This document shows, in pieces, positions 46,754 through 56,590 of a stretch of 64,000 bases of DNA. The stretch comes from an uncultured Marinobacter sp. (GTDB taxonomy: Bacteria; Pseudomonadota; Gammaproteobacteria; Pseudomonadales; Oleiphilaceae), in contig NZ_CAMPJO010000002.1 in assembly GCF_946886895.1 (NCBI RefSeq), positions 62,001 through 126,000 on the forward strand, written 5' to 3'. Position numbers and translations under genes: made by a program. The notes below the pieces were generated by a model, which saw only the letters and a program-made list of their open reading frames with translations, ran no database searches and had not been told where the DNA came from. How positions within the stretch are numbered: position 1 is the first letter of the stretch; every line of letters starts with the position of its first letter.

Positions 46754-47829
46754 TGCCACGCGCCACTGTCGCCCGAATTGACTTGGCGGCCCTGCGCCGG
46801 AATTTCCAGACCGCCCGGGCACGTGCTGGTGCGGCGCGGTCGATGGCGGTGGTCAAGGCCGACGGCTATGGCCATGGTATCCGGCAGGTGGCCCGGGCGC
46901 TGGCGGATGATGCGCCCAAGTTTGCGGTCGCCTGCCTGGAGGAAGCGTTGGCTATCCGCGAGGCTGGTCTGTCGCAGGCAGTGGTTCTGCTTCAGGGGGT
47001 GCATGCCCGTGGGGATCTGGCCGACTGTGAACACCAGGGGTTCGAGCCGGTTTTGCACAGCCGGCAACAGCTGGATTGGCTGGTCCGCGGGCAGGCCCGC
47101 CCGGCTTTCTGGTTGAAGGTGAATACCGGGATGAATCGCCTGGGATTCCGGCCGGATACCCTGCCATCGGTAGTGGAGACCCTGGCGGTCGGCGGCGGGA
47201 GGGCCGGCTTGCTGGGGTTCGTTACGCATTTTGCCTGTGCCGATGATACCGGCAGCCCCATGACCGCCGAACAGACGGCAGTCTTCGAGGCCGCAACGGC
47301 GGCCTGGCCGGATCTGATGAAAAGCGTGGGCAATTCCGCTGCCCACTTTCTGCCGGGCCAGCCGCTGTATGACTGGAGTCGCCCTGGTATCATGCTCTAC
47401 GGAGGGTCTCCGGTGATTGGACAGACCGGCCCTGAACTGGGCCTGCAGCCGGTGATGACCCTGGAAGCGCCCTTGATGACGATCCGTACGCTCCAGGCCG
47501 GCGAGTCGGTGGGTTACGGTGCCTCCTTTGTGGCTGAGCGCGAGACCCGTATGGGTATGGTGGCGATTGGCTACGGCGATGGTTATCCGCGTCACGCTGG
47601 TACGGATACGCCGGCGGCAATCAATGGCCAGCGTATCCGTCTGATTGGCCGGGTCTCCATGGACATGCTGGCCGTGGACCTGACCAACGCGCCCGGGGCC
47701 CGGGAAGGCGATCTCGTGGAGCTTTGGGGCAGAACCGTGGGGGTGGATGACGTGGCCCGATGCGCCGGCACCATCGCCTACGAACTGCTCACCGGCATCA
47801 CCGCCCGGGTCCCGAGGGAATACCGATAG
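46753..47829 (+). CDS. alr: Alanine racemase
   Basis: PLP enzyme giving D-alanine for peptidoglycan. 358 residues. The PLP lysine is K35 in 'AVVKADGYGHG'; the catalytic Tyr is in 'GESVGYGASFVA'; 'GYGDGYPR' and 'GRVSMDMLAVDL' complete the active site. It starts on the last base of dnaB (TAATG), the standard dnaB-alr arrangement. Confidence 0.96.
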   Translation: MPRATVARIDLAALRRNFQTARARAGAARSMAVVKADGYGHGIRQVARALADDAPKFAVACLEEALAIREAGLSQAVVLLQGVHARGDLADCEHQGFEPVLHSRQQLDWLVRGQARPAFWLKVNTGMNRLGFRPDTLPSVVETLAVGGGRAGLLGFVTHFACADDTGSPMTAEQTAVFEAATAAWPDLMKSVGNSAAHFLPGQPLYDWSRPGIMLYGGSPVIGQTGPELGLQPVMTLEAPLMTIRTLQAGESVGYGASFVAERETRMGMVAIGYGDGYPRHAGTDTPAAINGQRIRLIGRVSMDMLAVDLTNAPGAREGDLVELWGRTVGVDDVARCAGTIAYELLTGITARVPREYR

Positions 47830-47839
47830 CCGGACGGTC

Positions 47840-48196
47840 TCAGGCGGATTCCGGTTCGTGAATGATTTCCTCGATAAAGTCGAGAATGGCAGCGAGGCTG
47901 CGATCATCCAGTTTTTTCAGGACCTTGTGGACGACCATTTTGCTGCCTTTGAGCATACTGCTGATGCCCATCCTGGCCATGCCCATCATCATACTGCCGG
48001 CATTCAGCCGCCTCAGGGGCTCCAGGAAGAAGAAGTCGAGGCCCTGGTCGGTCATCTCGACAATCAGCTCGAAGAGCTTGTCGATGGCTTCCTTGTCGGC
48101 CTTGCCGCGTTCGCGGAGTTCAGCCACGGTGGTCAGGGCGCGGGTGCGCAGCTCATCGGGAATGGGCGCCACGATGTGGCTCTGTTGTTTCAGCAT
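47840..48196 (-). CDS. Small conserved-looking helical protein of unknown function
   Basis: 118 residues. The ATG at 48196 has AGGAA upstream and is preferred to one at 48241. The sequence is rich in amphipathic helices, with a Met/Gly-rich central part ('GSMMMGMARMGISSMLKGSKMVV') and an acidic end ('LDFIEEIIHEPESA'). No signal peptide. It converges on alr with a 10-bp gap. Family not recognised. Confidence 0.7.
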   Translation of the reverse strand: MLKQQSHIVAPIPDELRTRALTTVAELRERGKADKEAIDKLFELIVEMTDQGLDFFFLEPLRRLNAGSMMMGMARMGISSMLKGSKMVVHKVLKKLDDRSLAAILDFIEEIIHEPESA

Positions 48197-48356
48197 GAGA
48201 GTTCCTGTTGATGTATGCTCTTGAAAGAGATGACAAAGCATTGGCCCGTCGCCGGATCAGGCAGCGTCCATTGTAGAGACCGGTCGCGGGAAGCCATTGG
48301 CCAGACCGGACCACGCATTCCGTCACATCTGTTATATCCGGAGGCATTGAATCCTC

Positions 48357-49235
48357 GTGCATGTGCTTGTTGTACACGATTACGGCCCGCTGGGAAAAGT
48401 ATTGCTTGAGCGCCTCCGGGACACCTCACTACAGGTCAGCCCACTGCTGGTCAGTGACCCTGTCAATGCCGATCTGGATGCTTTGGAGGACTGGATCCCC
48501 GAGGATACCGACCTGATCGTGAATGCGCTCTGGTTGGCGGATCCAGAGGTGGCGGAGTGCGACCCCGAAGGCACCCACAAAGCGGCATTTTCGCTACCGG
48601 TCGCCATGGCCGGGTTTGCCCGCGAACGGGACATGGCCATGTTGCAGCTGTCGTCCTGCTATGTGTTCGATGGTCGGAAGCAAAGCGGCTATATCACCTC
48701 CAACCCGGGCCAACCGGTCAATGAACTGGGCAACTGGCAGTGGGAGTGTGAGCAGGCCCTGCGCACCCTGTTGCCCAGGCATATCATCCTGCGAACGGGG
48801 TGGAGTCTGGCCCGTTTCATCCGCAAGCTACAGGCCAGCACCCGGACCAACGAGACCCTGTCGCTGCCAGGCCGTTGCCGGGGCCAGCCGGTGTCCGTGC
48901 GGGATCTGGCGCGGGTGATGACGGCGGTGATCCAGCAGCTGGATTGCGGTGCCGAAGTGTGGGGCACCTATCAGTACGCCGGTGCCGAGGAGATCAACCT
49001 GTACGAACTGGGCCTGGCGATTACCGGACTTCCGGGGATTCCCGAAGGTATCCGTATTGTCGATGAGGTGCCCGACTGGGCGCTGATGGAACCCGTGAAC
49101 ACCACCCTGATCTGCACCAAGATCCGCAACACTTTTGGTATCAAGCAACAGCCCTGGCGCTCGGGCCTGGTTGACGAGCTGGCAACGCTGAAAAAAAGCA
49201 ATGGCCGGGAAGTGGCCAGCGAACCGGCCCCGTAG
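48357..49235 (+). CDS. RmlD-like sugar-nucleotide-binding protein lacking the catalytic YxxxK
   Basis: 292 residues, extended-SDR fold like dTDP-4-dehydrorhamnose reductase: 'LVVHDYGPLGKVLLERL' (dinucleotide loop, incomplete glycine pattern), 'LQLSSCYVFDGRKQSGY' (the SSxYVFDG motif) and 'HIILRTGWSLA'. Where active enzymes have YxxxK the sequence reads 'NWQWECEQ', so both the Tyr and Lys are missing. It starts at GTG with a GGAGG far upstream. It may bind a nucleotide or sugar without reducing it. No other surface-sugar genes are nearby. Confidence 0.75.
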   Translation: MHVLVVHDYGPLGKVLLERLRDTSLQVSPLLVSDPVNADLDALEDWIPEDTDLIVNALWLADPEVAECDPEGTHKAAFSLPVAMAGFARERDMAMLQLSSCYVFDGRKQSGYITSNPGQPVNELGNWQWECEQALRTLLPRHIILRTGWSLARFIRKLQASTRTNETLSLPGRCRGQPVSVRDLARVMTAVIQQLDCGAEVWGTYQYAGAEEINLYELGLAITGLPGIPEGIRIVDEVPDWALMEPVNTTLICTKIRNTFGIKQQPWRSGLVDELATLKKSNGREVASEPAP

Positions 49236-49277
49236 GCCGACCAGGGCGCTGCCAGTCGCCAGAAAAACAGGCGCCTG

Positions 49278-50486
49278 TCAGAGTGTCTCAAACACCAGCG
49301 AAGCGTTGGTGCCACCAAAGCCAAAGCTGTTTGACATCACGGTGCTCAGGCGTGCCTCACGGCTATCCGGGCCCACCAGTGGCATGTCGGTGATCTTTTC
49401 GTCGACATTGGCCAGGTTTTTGGTGCCGGCGATAAAGCCGTGCTGGAGCATCAGCAGGGAATAAATGGCCTCCTGCACGCCCGCTGCGCCCAGGGAGTGC
49501 CCGGACAGCGATTTGGTGGACGAAATCGGCGGAATGTTGCTGCCAAAGGTGTTTTTTACCGCCCCCATTTCGGCAACATCGCCAACGGGCGTGCTGGTTC
49601 CGTGGGCATTGATGTAGCCGATCTCGCCCCGAATGGTAGCCATGGCCTGCTTCATGCACCGCTGGGCACCTTCGCCAGACGGGGCAACCATATCGTAGCC
49701 ATCGGACGTGGCACCGTAGCCGGTCAGTTCCGCGATGATTGTGGCGCCGCGTTTTCTGGCGTGCTCCAGTTCCTCAAGTACCACCATCCCGCCGCCACCG
49801 GCGATCACAAATCCGTCACGGCCACTGTCGAACGGGCGTGAGGCCGTCTCGGGAGCGTCGTTGTATTTGGTGGACAGGGCGCCCATGGCGTCGAACATCA
49901 TGGTGAGACTCCAGTCTTCCTCTTCACCGCCCCCGGCAAATACGATGTCCTGCTTGCCGGACTGGATTTGCTCCATGCCATGGCCGATGCAGTGGGCGCT
50001 AGTGGCACAGGCGGATGACATGGAGTAGTTCACACCGCGTATCCGGTAGGCGGTCGCCAGGCAGGCAGACACGGTGCTGGTCATGATGCGGGGCACCATA
50101 TAGGGCCCAATCCGCTTGACGCCTTTCTCGCGCATGATGTCCGTGGCTTCCACCTGGCTCGAGCAGGAGGAGCCGCCGGAGCCGGCGATCAGGCCGGTGC
50201 GGTCATTGGAAATCAGGTCTTCGGTCAGGCCCGCCTGGGCGATAGCCTGCTCCATGGACAGGTAGCTGTACATGGCGGAGGGCCCCATGAACCGCCGGAC
50301 CTTGCGATCAATGACCGATGTGTCGACATCCGGCGAGCCTGCGATCTGGCTGCGAAAGCCCATGTCTTTGTAGGTCTGGTTGAAGCGGATACCGGAGGTT
50401 CCGTTCTGCAGGCTGTTCCGGACGTCATCCAGGGTATTTCCGAGGCAGGACACAATGCCCATACCAGTGACGACAACGCGTCTCAT
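49278..50486 (-). CDS. fabB: 3-oxoacyl-[ACP] synthase I FabB
   Basis: Condensing enzyme required for unsaturated fatty acids. 402 residues. Active-site C160 in '[14 protein letters not shown]', and the two His in '[11 protein letters not shown]' and '[11 protein letters not shown]'. In most gammaproteobacteria of this group fabA lies next to fabB; here the upstream gene is an Mpo1-like protein on the other strand, so fabA must be elsewhere. Confidence 0.94.
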   Translation of the reverse strand: MRRVVVTGMGIVSCLGNTLDDVRNSLQNGTSGIRFNQTYKDMGFRSQIAGSPDVDTSVIDRKVRRFMGPSAMYSYLSMEQAIAQAGLTEDLISNDRTGLIAGSGGSSCSSQVEATDIMREKGVKRIGPYMVPRIMTSTVSACLATAYRIRGVNYSMSSACATSAHCIGHGMEQIQSGKQDIVFAGGGEEEDWSLTMMFDAMGALSTKYNDAPETASRPFDSGRDGFVIAGGGGMVVLEELEHARKRGATIIAELTGYGATSDGYDMVAPSGEGAQRCMKQAMATIRGEIGYINAHGTSTPVGDVAEMGAVKNTFGSNIPPISSTKSLSGHSLGAAGVQEAIYSLLMLQHGFIAGTKNLANVDEKITDMPLVGPDSREARLSTVMSNSFGFGGTNASLVFETL

Positions 50487-50540
50487 ACGTTCCTCCTTTA
50501 TGGCCCGTGTCAGTGACGGGTCGTTCGATCAGTGAGCTTA

Positions 50541-50553
50541 CCTACAGTGTAGG
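50541..50553. promoter_or_regulatory. Palindrome in the fabB promoter region
   Basis: CCTACAGTGTAGG, a perfect 13-base palindrome, lies 55 bp upstream of the fabB ATG on the divergent gap. The position and TACA-N-TGTA core are reminiscent of a TetR-type fatty-acid regulator site (FabR/DesT), but this is only a resemblance. Confidence 0.35.
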
Positions 50554-50671
50554 CGCTTTGCGTCCCCGGTGATATTTGACCTTTGTCAGGGGCGGTCGTC
50601 ATGTGCAAGGACGATAGGGCGAGCGGCTGGTATACTGACGTTCATCAAACACAAGAATAAGGAGATACTCC

Positions 50672-51193
50672 ATGCGCACCCTGCCCGAATTTCTCAGTGA
50701 TTACGGCGACAGCCATCAGAACCCGTTTAACCAGTGGGTTCACATCCTCTGTGTGCCGGCCATTCTGATCTCGACGCTGGGCTTGCTGTGGCTGGTGCCC
50801 ATTGGCAGTTGGCTCGGGCTTGCCGGCGCCGCCGGCGAGTGGGTGAATGGGGCGACGGTACTGGCGGTGTTGTCGGGTATTGTCTACCTGCGCCTGTCCC
50901 TGGGTGTGTTGGTGTTGATGGCGGGCTGGTTTGCGGTGTCTGCGGTTATTATTCAGGCCATTCTCGCGGCCGGCTGGTCGCTGTTCTGGGTCAGTCTGAT
51001 TACCTGGGTCGCAGCCTGGGTGCTGCAGGTCTATGGCCACAAGGTCGAAGGCAAGAAACCGTCCTTCGTGGAGGACCTGGTGTTCCTGCTGATCGGGCCA
51101 ATCTTCGTCAGTATCGAATTTGCCGCCAAACTGGGCCTGCCCGTTCCCCATGCCCAGGGCAGCCACCGTGGGCCCCGGGTTCAGGGGCATTAG
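50672..51193 (+). CDS. Mpo1-like (DUF962/YGL010w) membrane protein
   Basis: 173 residues with about four membrane segments. 'FLSDYGDSHQNPFNQWVHILCVP' and 'VYGHKVEGKKPSFVEDLVFLLIGPIFVSIEF' are the conserved family ends and carry the histidines that bind iron in yeast Mpo1, a dioxygenase of 2-hydroxy fatty acid alpha-oxidation. Bacterial function is untested. Good AAGGAG before the ATG. It ends with a four-base overlap with the convergent ylqF-like gene. Confidence 0.85.
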   Translation: MRTLPEFLSDYGDSHQNPFNQWVHILCVPAILISTLGLLWLVPIGSWLGLAGAAGEWVNGATVLAVLSGIVYLRLSLGVLVLMAGWFAVSAVIIQAILAAGWSLFWVSLITWVAAWVLQVYGHKVEGKKPSFVEDLVFLLIGPIFVSIEFAAKLGLPVPHAQGSHRGPRVQGH

Positions 51194-52077
51194 GGCCGGG
51201 CAGCTTTCCCGGCGTCGGCCGTGGCGGCTTCCTGGCGTTCCCGTTCGACCATGTCCGGCGTTTCCAGAGAAATGCGGCCCAGGGTGCCGGCGCGAAACTC
51301 GTTGAGCAGCACCTCAGAGACCTTGTTCAGGTCCGGAACGCCACCCTTCGCGAAAAACCGGCGTTTGGCGGCAATGGCGTCCATCAGCGCCAGCCCGTCC
51401 GGTGGCAACGTCTCGAAGCCATAGCGTGCCCTGACCAGTTCGGGGTAGGCCTGCAGCAGGTAATCGGCCTCAAACAGGGCGATGTCTCCAAAATCCAGCA
51501 CTGAACTGCGGATGGCGCCCGTGATCGCGAGGCGATAACCGCAGGCTTCCGGGGACAGTTTGGGCCACAGGAAACCGGGCGTGTCGTAGAGCAGGATGTT
51601 GTCAGGCAGCTTGATCGCCTGCTGGGCCCGGGTGACCGCCGGTTCGTTGCCGGTCTTCGCGGCGGGGCGCCCGGCCAGGGTGTTGATCAGGGTGGATTTG
51701 CCGACGTTGGGAATGCCCAGAATCATCACTCGCAAGGCGCTTTTCTGGCGGTCGTGATTGGGGGTCATATCCTCGGCCAGCTTCAGGATGCCCAAGGCTT
51801 CGCTGCGCTGATTGTGGCTGAGGGTGATGGTGCGCACCCCGCGTTCTTTCTCCAGCCAGGGTTGCCACAGCCCGGTGATCTCCGGATCAGCCAGATCCCG
51901 CTTGTTGAGAACCCGGATCAGGGGCGTTTCGCCACGCAGGGCCGGCACCAGCGGATTTTCGCTGCTGAAGGGGATGCGGGCATCCAGCACCTCGATAATA
52001 AGGTCCATCGTCGGCATGACCTGTTTGATCTCCTTGCGGGCCTTGTGCATGTGCCCGGGAAACCAGTTAATCGCCAT
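51190..52077 (-). CDS. YlqF/RbgA-type circularly permuted GTPase
   Basis: 295 residues involved in 50S ribosome maturation in homologues. Motif order is permuted as in this family: G4 'LNKRDLAD' comes first, then G1 '[13 protein letters not shown]' and G3 'DTPGFLWP'. 'INWFPGHMHKARKEI' is the N-terminal signature. It ends in an Ala-rich tail. Located between two unrelated genes, monocistronic. Confidence 0.93.
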   Translation of the reverse strand: MAINWFPGHMHKARKEIKQVMPTMDLIIEVLDARIPFSSENPLVPALRGETPLIRVLNKRDLADPEITGLWQPWLEKERGVRTITLSHNQRSEALGILKLAEDMTPNHDRQKSALRVMILGIPNVGKSTLINTLAGRPAAKTGNEPAVTRAQQAIKLPDNILLYDTPGFLWPKLSPEACGYRLAITGAIRSSVLDFGDIALFEADYLLQAYPELVRARYGFETLPPDGLALMDAIAAKRRFFAKGGVPDLNKVSEVLLNEFRAGTLGRISLETPDMVERERQEAATADAGKAARP

Positions 52078-52318
52078 CTCGTCTACTCCGCCGGTGGTTA
52101 AACGGCGCCATTATGAAGGGGAATGACCAAACTTTCACATTTGTTTGAATCCACGTGTGTGGCGGGCTGGAGCAGCCTGGTTGTGATATGTGTACAAAAA
52201 GTAGGGAGGTCGGGATGAAATATCCGGCCCGGATGCTTTAGGGTGTGGGCCTGAACCTCAAAATCAATGAATTGCGGTGGTTGTCAGGACATTGGCCACC
52301 CCGTTAACGGAGAACGTT

Positions 52319-52786
52319 ATGAAGCTGGTAAAACTCTTTGGTACTGCATTGGTTGCCCTGAGTCTGTCTGCCCCTGCGCTGGCGCAACAGGCCTCGGGAG
52401 GCCAGCCGGACCAGGTGGATCAACTGGCCAGGATGGTGGGCCTTTCTGACAAGCAGCAGACCGAGATTCGCGGCATTCTTGAAGACATGCAATCCAAGAT
52501 CGGCAAGCTGCGCCAGGAAGCGCAGGCGCTCCAACAGCAGATCCAGGCCGAGATCAAGCCGGACTATGACGAAGAGGCGATTCGCGACAATGCCGAGAAG
52601 CTGGGTGACCTGACCGGCGAAATAGCGGCGCTGTCCACACTGATGCAGGCGAAGGTCGACAGTGTGTTTACCCAGGAGCAGCGCGACGAGCTGGACAAGC
52701 GCATGAAGCAGATGCAGCAGCAGATGCAGCAACAGCGCCAGATGATGCAGCAGCAACAGATGCAGGCGCCGAAAGGCGAGAAATAA
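52319..52786 (+). CDS. Periplasmic Spy/CpxP-like protein with Gln/Met-rich tail
   Basis: 155 residues: signal peptide with cleavage near 'ALAQQ' (residue 24), then helices 'LSDKQQTEIRGILEDMQSKIGKLRQEAQALQQQI' and 'TLMQAKVDSVFTQEQRDEL', in the pattern of Spy/CpxP/LTXXQ chaperones that sense envelope stress or metals. The C-terminus is a run of Gln and Met ('KQMQQQMQQQRQMMQQQQMQ'), which could bind copper or be disordered. The ATG at 52319 has GGAG upstream. Confidence 0.75.
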   Translation: MKLVKLFGTALVALSLSAPALAQQASGGQPDQVDQLARMVGLSDKQQTEIRGILEDMQSKIGKLRQEAQALQQQIQAEIKPDYDEEAIRDNAEKLGDLTGEIAALSTLMQAKVDSVFTQEQRDELDKRMKQMQQQMQQQRQMMQQQQMQAPKGEK

Positions 52787-52794
52787 TCCTGCCC

Positions 52795-52820
52795 GCCGGG
52801 GCTGCCTCAGCGCAGCCCCG
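52795..52820. terminator. Hairpin between convergent Spy-like and RND genes
   Basis: A perfect 10-bp stem, CCGGGGCTGC/GCAGCCCCGG, with a 6-base loop, in the 48-base gap between the two convergent genes. Followed by ATTTCCC on the plus strand; it may serve both directions. Confidence 0.65.
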
Positions 52821-52834
52821 GATTTCCCTTCCCG

Positions 52835-55330
52835 TTACCCTTCAGTACCCGCCCCGAAAGGCTTCACCTGCACAATCAGCCTTGGTAGCAGCGTCAGCGC
52901 GCCCAGCAAGGCCATGAACATGGCAAACCCGGTAAACAACCCGAAGTAGAGGGTGGGAATGAAGTTGGAGAGCACCAGAATCGAGAACCCCGATATGATG
53001 GTCAGAGACGTATAGAACATGGCCTGGCCGATGCTGCGATGGCAGCGATGCATGGTCGCCAGGTAGTCGCGGTCTTTGGCGAATTCCGTTTTGAACCGAT
53101 GGATGTAGTGGATAGTGTCGTCCACGGCGATGCCGATCGTAATGGCAGCGACGGTGATGGTCATCATATCCAGAGGAATGCCCAGCCAGCCCATGAGGCC
53201 CAGGACCGAGCCGGCCGCGATCAGATTAGGGGCGATGCCAATCAGGGCCAGTTTCAAAGACCGGAACAACAACAGGAACATGGCCATGATGGCCAGGAAC
53301 ACCACGCCAATGGTCTTGATCTGTGAATCGAACAGACTCTGCAGCATGTTGTTGTACATCACCATCATGCCCGAGAGCATGATCTGGTCTGGTTTGTAAC
53401 CCAGCTCGGTCGTCAGGTGATGGCGAATCCCGTCCAGCAGTTGCTGCCGGTCCAGATCGGGCAGGGTCTCCAGAACGCGGATGCTGAAACGGGCCTGGTC
53501 GTGTTCTTCGGAGATATACGGCGTCAGCAGCACACCTTTCAGATCATCCGGTACCGCAGCCGGCACAAAGGCCAGTTCCAACGCATCCAGGGGCTCTCCC
53601 TCATTGACTTTCGCCAGGATTTCCAGCGTGGTGTTGATCGACAGCACTTTGCCGGTCTCGGGCAGGCTGTCCAGATAGTGGTGCACCTGCTCCAGTCGGT
53701 TCATTTTCTGATAGGTATACCAGGTGTCCCGGTACTCGCCGGCACCGCCGCAATCCTCCACAAAGGGATCGCAACTGCTGGCGAACGGGTCCCCGTCACT
53801 GGCGGCGCCTTCGGGGAGCTGATCATCCGTGATCACCAGGTCCAGTGGCGTGGTACCGCCCAGCCGGTTGTCGATGGTGATCATGCCCTGGTGAATCTCC
53901 GTGGACGGCTTGAAGTAATCAATAAAGCTGTTCTCCACGGTCAGCTTGCTGATGCCGATCACGCACAGCGCGGCGATGACGGCAGATCCCACCAGAACCG
54001 TGTTGCCAAACCGTTCGGTGAAACGGGCAAAGGCATCGGTGAAGGCGATCCGGTCAGAACTGACACGGCTGTCCCGGGGTGGTGGCAGCAGACTCAGCAG
54101 TGCCGGGAAGACGATAAAGGTGATCAGGAAGGCAACGGTCAGCCCAAGGGTCATCATCCAGCCGAAGTCGATCACCGGGCGGATACCGCTGAAGGTCAGG
54201 GAGCCGAAAGCGACGATGGTGGTGATGGCCATGTAGAAGCAGGGCTTGATCATGGCCATCACCGTGTTGCGCAGGGTTTCCTTCGGGCTGGCGTCCGGTT
54301 CGTCGTGCTGGAATTCCCGGTAGCGTACGATCAGGTGAATGGTTAGCGACAGGGTCATGATCAGCAGCAGCGAGATGAAATTGGAGGAAATTACGGTGAC
54401 CGGCCATTGCGCCCAGCCCAGGACCCCGATCATCAGCCACACCGTAAAGCTGCAACAGAGCATGGGCACCAGCACCCAGCGCCATTGACGGAAGATGATG
54501 GCCAGCGTCAGTACCAGAAACGCCAGTACGCCGATACCGAAGGTGGAGAGGTCGCTCTCAATGAAGCGGATCATGTCGGCCACGATCATGGGTACCCCGC
54601 CCAGGTGGAGAGTGGCGTGGTCCCGGTACTGATCCAGAATCGACCGGACGTTTCGGATGGTGGTATCGCGCTCTTCGCCGAGGGTTTCGGTGAAGGCGAT
54701 GAATGCCTGCTTTGCCTGTTCCAGCTCCGCCAGCTCCGCCTCAGACGCTTTGCCGGCGTCGGCCTTATCCTGCAGGTCGTTACGTTTCCTCAGTAATTCA
54801 AAATAACGATCGGGTGTCGGCAGGTTCACCTGGATCGCCGTGGTGCGGCCATCTTCACTGATCAGCAGGTTGGGGTAGAGCGGGTTGTTCAGGAGCGCCT
54901 TGCGGGCGGTTTCCGCCGCGACATCATGTTGGTCCAGGGTTTTGGTCGCGCTGTCCACGGTATCCAGCGTCAGATCCGGGCTGTGCAGCAGTGGCACACT
55001 GAGGATGCTGTTGGTCGAGCCCACGGCCTCCAAGGCCTGGAGCTCGTCTCTCAGTGCCCTCAAGCGCGCCAGGCCCTGTTTGGAGAACAGCTCGCCGTCT
55101 GGCGTGTAGGTCACCACCAGAAAGTCGTCCGAGGTGGTGAACCGGCGGTTTACCTGACGGTACTGCTCCAGGGATTTATCGTTTTCCAGCACCAGGGATT
55201 CGGCGGAGGCGTCGAGCCGGAACTGATCGAATTTCACCGCAGTCAGTACCAGCAATACAGCAAATACTGCCAGGATGATCAGAGGATGGGGCAGGATCAG
55301 TCGGTCATACAGGGCGCGAAGGCGATTCAT
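52835..55330 (-). CDS. RND-superfamily (MMPL-type) transporter
   Basis: 831 residues with an N-terminal helix, a large periplasmic loop and membrane helices in two sets of six: after about residue 265 ('FGIGVLAFLVLTLAIIF') and after about 660 ('KTIGVVFLAIMAMFLLLF'). 'TVAAITIGIAVDDTIHYIHRFKTEF' is the RND motif with the proton-relay aspartates. It resembles lipid/hopanoid exporters rather than drug AcrB-type pumps. No periplasmic adaptor or outer-membrane gene is next to it. Substrate unknown. Confidence 0.88.
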   Translation of the reverse strand: MNRLRALYDRLILPHPLIILAVFAVLLVLTAVKFDQFRLDASAESLVLENDKSLEQYRQVNRRFTTSDDFLVVTYTPDGELFSKQGLARLRALRDELQALEAVGSTNSILSVPLLHSPDLTLDTVDSATKTLDQHDVAAETARKALLNNPLYPNLLISEDGRTTAIQVNLPTPDRYFELLRKRNDLQDKADAGKASEAELAELEQAKQAFIAFTETLGEERDTTIRNVRSILDQYRDHATLHLGGVPMIVADMIRFIESDLSTFGIGVLAFLVLTLAIIFRQWRWVLVPMLCCSFTVWLMIGVLGWAQWPVTVISSNFISLLLIMTLSLTIHLIVRYREFQHDEPDASPKETLRNTVMAMIKPCFYMAITTIVAFGSLTFSGIRPVIDFGWMMTLGLTVAFLITFIVFPALLSLLPPPRDSRVSSDRIAFTDAFARFTERFGNTVLVGSAVIAALCVIGISKLTVENSFIDYFKPSTEIHQGMITIDNRLGGTTPLDLVITDDQLPEGAASDGDPFASSCDPFVEDCGGAGEYRDTWYTYQKMNRLEQVHHYLDSLPETGKVLSINTTLEILAKVNEGEPLDALELAFVPAAVPDDLKGVLLTPYISEEHDQARFSIRVLETLPDLDRQQLLDGIRHHLTTELGYKPDQIMLSGMMVMYNNMLQSLFDSQIKTIGVVFLAIMAMFLLLFRSLKLALIGIAPNLIAAGSVLGLMGWLGIPLDMMTITVAAITIGIAVDDTIHYIHRFKTEFAKDRDYLATMHRCHRSIGQAMFYTSLTIISGFSILVLSNFIPTLYFGLFTGFAMFMALLGALTLLPRLIVQVKPFGAGTEG

Positions 55331-55419
55331 GGAACACTACTCTGCTGATGAAACGAGTGCAGAGTGTGCCACAAACCTCGGTGAACCGTGACCCTGGACG
55401 ACGCGTCGCCCGGGATCGA

Positions 55420-56463
55420 TCAGTCGATGGCCTTCACCGGAATCTGCATGGCGTTGCTGCTTTGCGGTACGTTCGGCACGGCCAGGCCGAGGTTGTTTTT
55501 GTCGAACACCTTGTCGGCGCGGTAACTGGAGCGCACCATCGGGCCGGAGGGGACTTCCATAAAGCCCTTCTCCAGTCCGATATCCCGGAAATGGTTGAAC
55601 TCCTCCGGGGTGACGTAGCGTTCAACCGGGAGGTGGTTCGGGGTGGGGCGCAGGTACTGGCCGAGGGTGAGGATGTCAACGCCAATGGCGCGGAGGTCGT
55701 CCATGGTTTCCAGGATTTCGTCCTCGGTTTCACCCAGGCCCAGCATCAGGCTGGTTTTGGTGAGTACGTCTGGCCGGTGTTGCTTGGCGTGGGCGAGTAC
55801 GCTCAGGGTTTTTTCATAGCCCGCGCGCGGGTCCCGGACCCGGCGGGTCAGTCGCTTGACGGTCTCGACATTCTGGGCAAAGACATCAAGGCCGGAATCG
55901 ACCACTTTCTCAACGTGAGGCATCACCGCATCAAAATCCGGGGTCAGGGCCTCCACGGCCACTTCGGGTGTGCGCTGCTTGATGGCGGCCACGCAGGCGG
56001 CATAGTGGGCAGCACCGCCATCGTCCAGGTCGTCCCGGTCGACGGAGGTCAGCACGATGTAGCGCAGCCCCATCAGTTCCACGGATTTGGCGGTGTTCTC
56101 GGGTTCCTCATGATCCAGCCAGCCCTTCGGGTTGCCGGTGTCCACCGCGCAGAACTTGCAGGCCCGGGTACACACCGAGCCCATCACCATGATGGTGGCC
56201 GTACCGGCGGTCCAGCACTCCCCGATGTTGGGGCAGTGGGACTCCTGGCACACGGTGCTCAGGCGATGCTCGCTCACGTTCTTGCGCACGGCCTCATAGC
56301 GTTCGCCCCCCGGCATGCGGGCCCGCAGCCATTTGGGCTTGCGCGCGACCGGCGTGGCTTCCTGCGTCGATGACCGCTTGACGCCATCCTTGATGGCGGA
56401 AAAGCCGTGCTCGTTACGGAATTTGGAACCACTGGTAATGCGGGGTTTTGCGGTGTCGCTCAT
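55420..56463 (-). CDS. lipA: Lipoyl synthase LipA
   Basis: Radical-SAM enzyme that inserts two sulfurs into octanoyl groups. 347 residues. The auxiliary cluster cysteines are C72, C77 and C83 ('[12 protein letters not shown]') and the radical-SAM triad is C98, C102, C105 ('CTRACKFC'). '[10 protein letters not shown]' at the end gives the conserved RSSY serine ligand. It lies far from lipB (25.9 kb); in Pseudomonas the two are adjacent. Confidence 0.97.
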   Translation of the reverse strand: MSDTAKPRITSGSKFRNEHGFSAIKDGVKRSSTQEATPVARKPKWLRARMPGGERYEAVRKNVSEHRLSTVCQESHCPNIGECWTAGTATIMVMGSVCTRACKFCAVDTGNPKGWLDHEEPENTAKSVELMGLRYIVLTSVDRDDLDDGGAAHYAACVAAIKQRTPEVAVEALTPDFDAVMPHVEKVVDSGLDVFAQNVETVKRLTRRVRDPRAGYEKTLSVLAHAKQHRPDVLTKTSLMLGLGETEDEILETMDDLRAIGVDILTLGQYLRPTPNHLPVERYVTPEEFNHFRDIGLEKGFMEVPSGPMVRSSYRADKVFDKNNLGLAVPNVPQSSNAMQIPVKAID

Positions 56464-56554
56464 TGCAACCGGACTCTCATTAAGACTGCGGGAATACTAA
56501 AGAGTAAAGGGCGGGCAGGGTAGTTACAAGGCAGATAGGGGCAATCACGGGGGT

Positions 56555-56582
56555 AACGGGCACGACTTTCGTCGTACCCGTT
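56555..56582 (-). terminator. Hairpin after the metY remnant
   Basis: AACGGGCACGAC (56555-56566) and GTCGTACCCGTT (56571-56582) pair with one mismatch around a four-base loop, starting 8 bp beyond the metY stop. It has no U-run, so Rho or folding rather than intrinsic termination may apply. Confidence 0.5.
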
Positions 56583-56590
56583 GACCTTGG

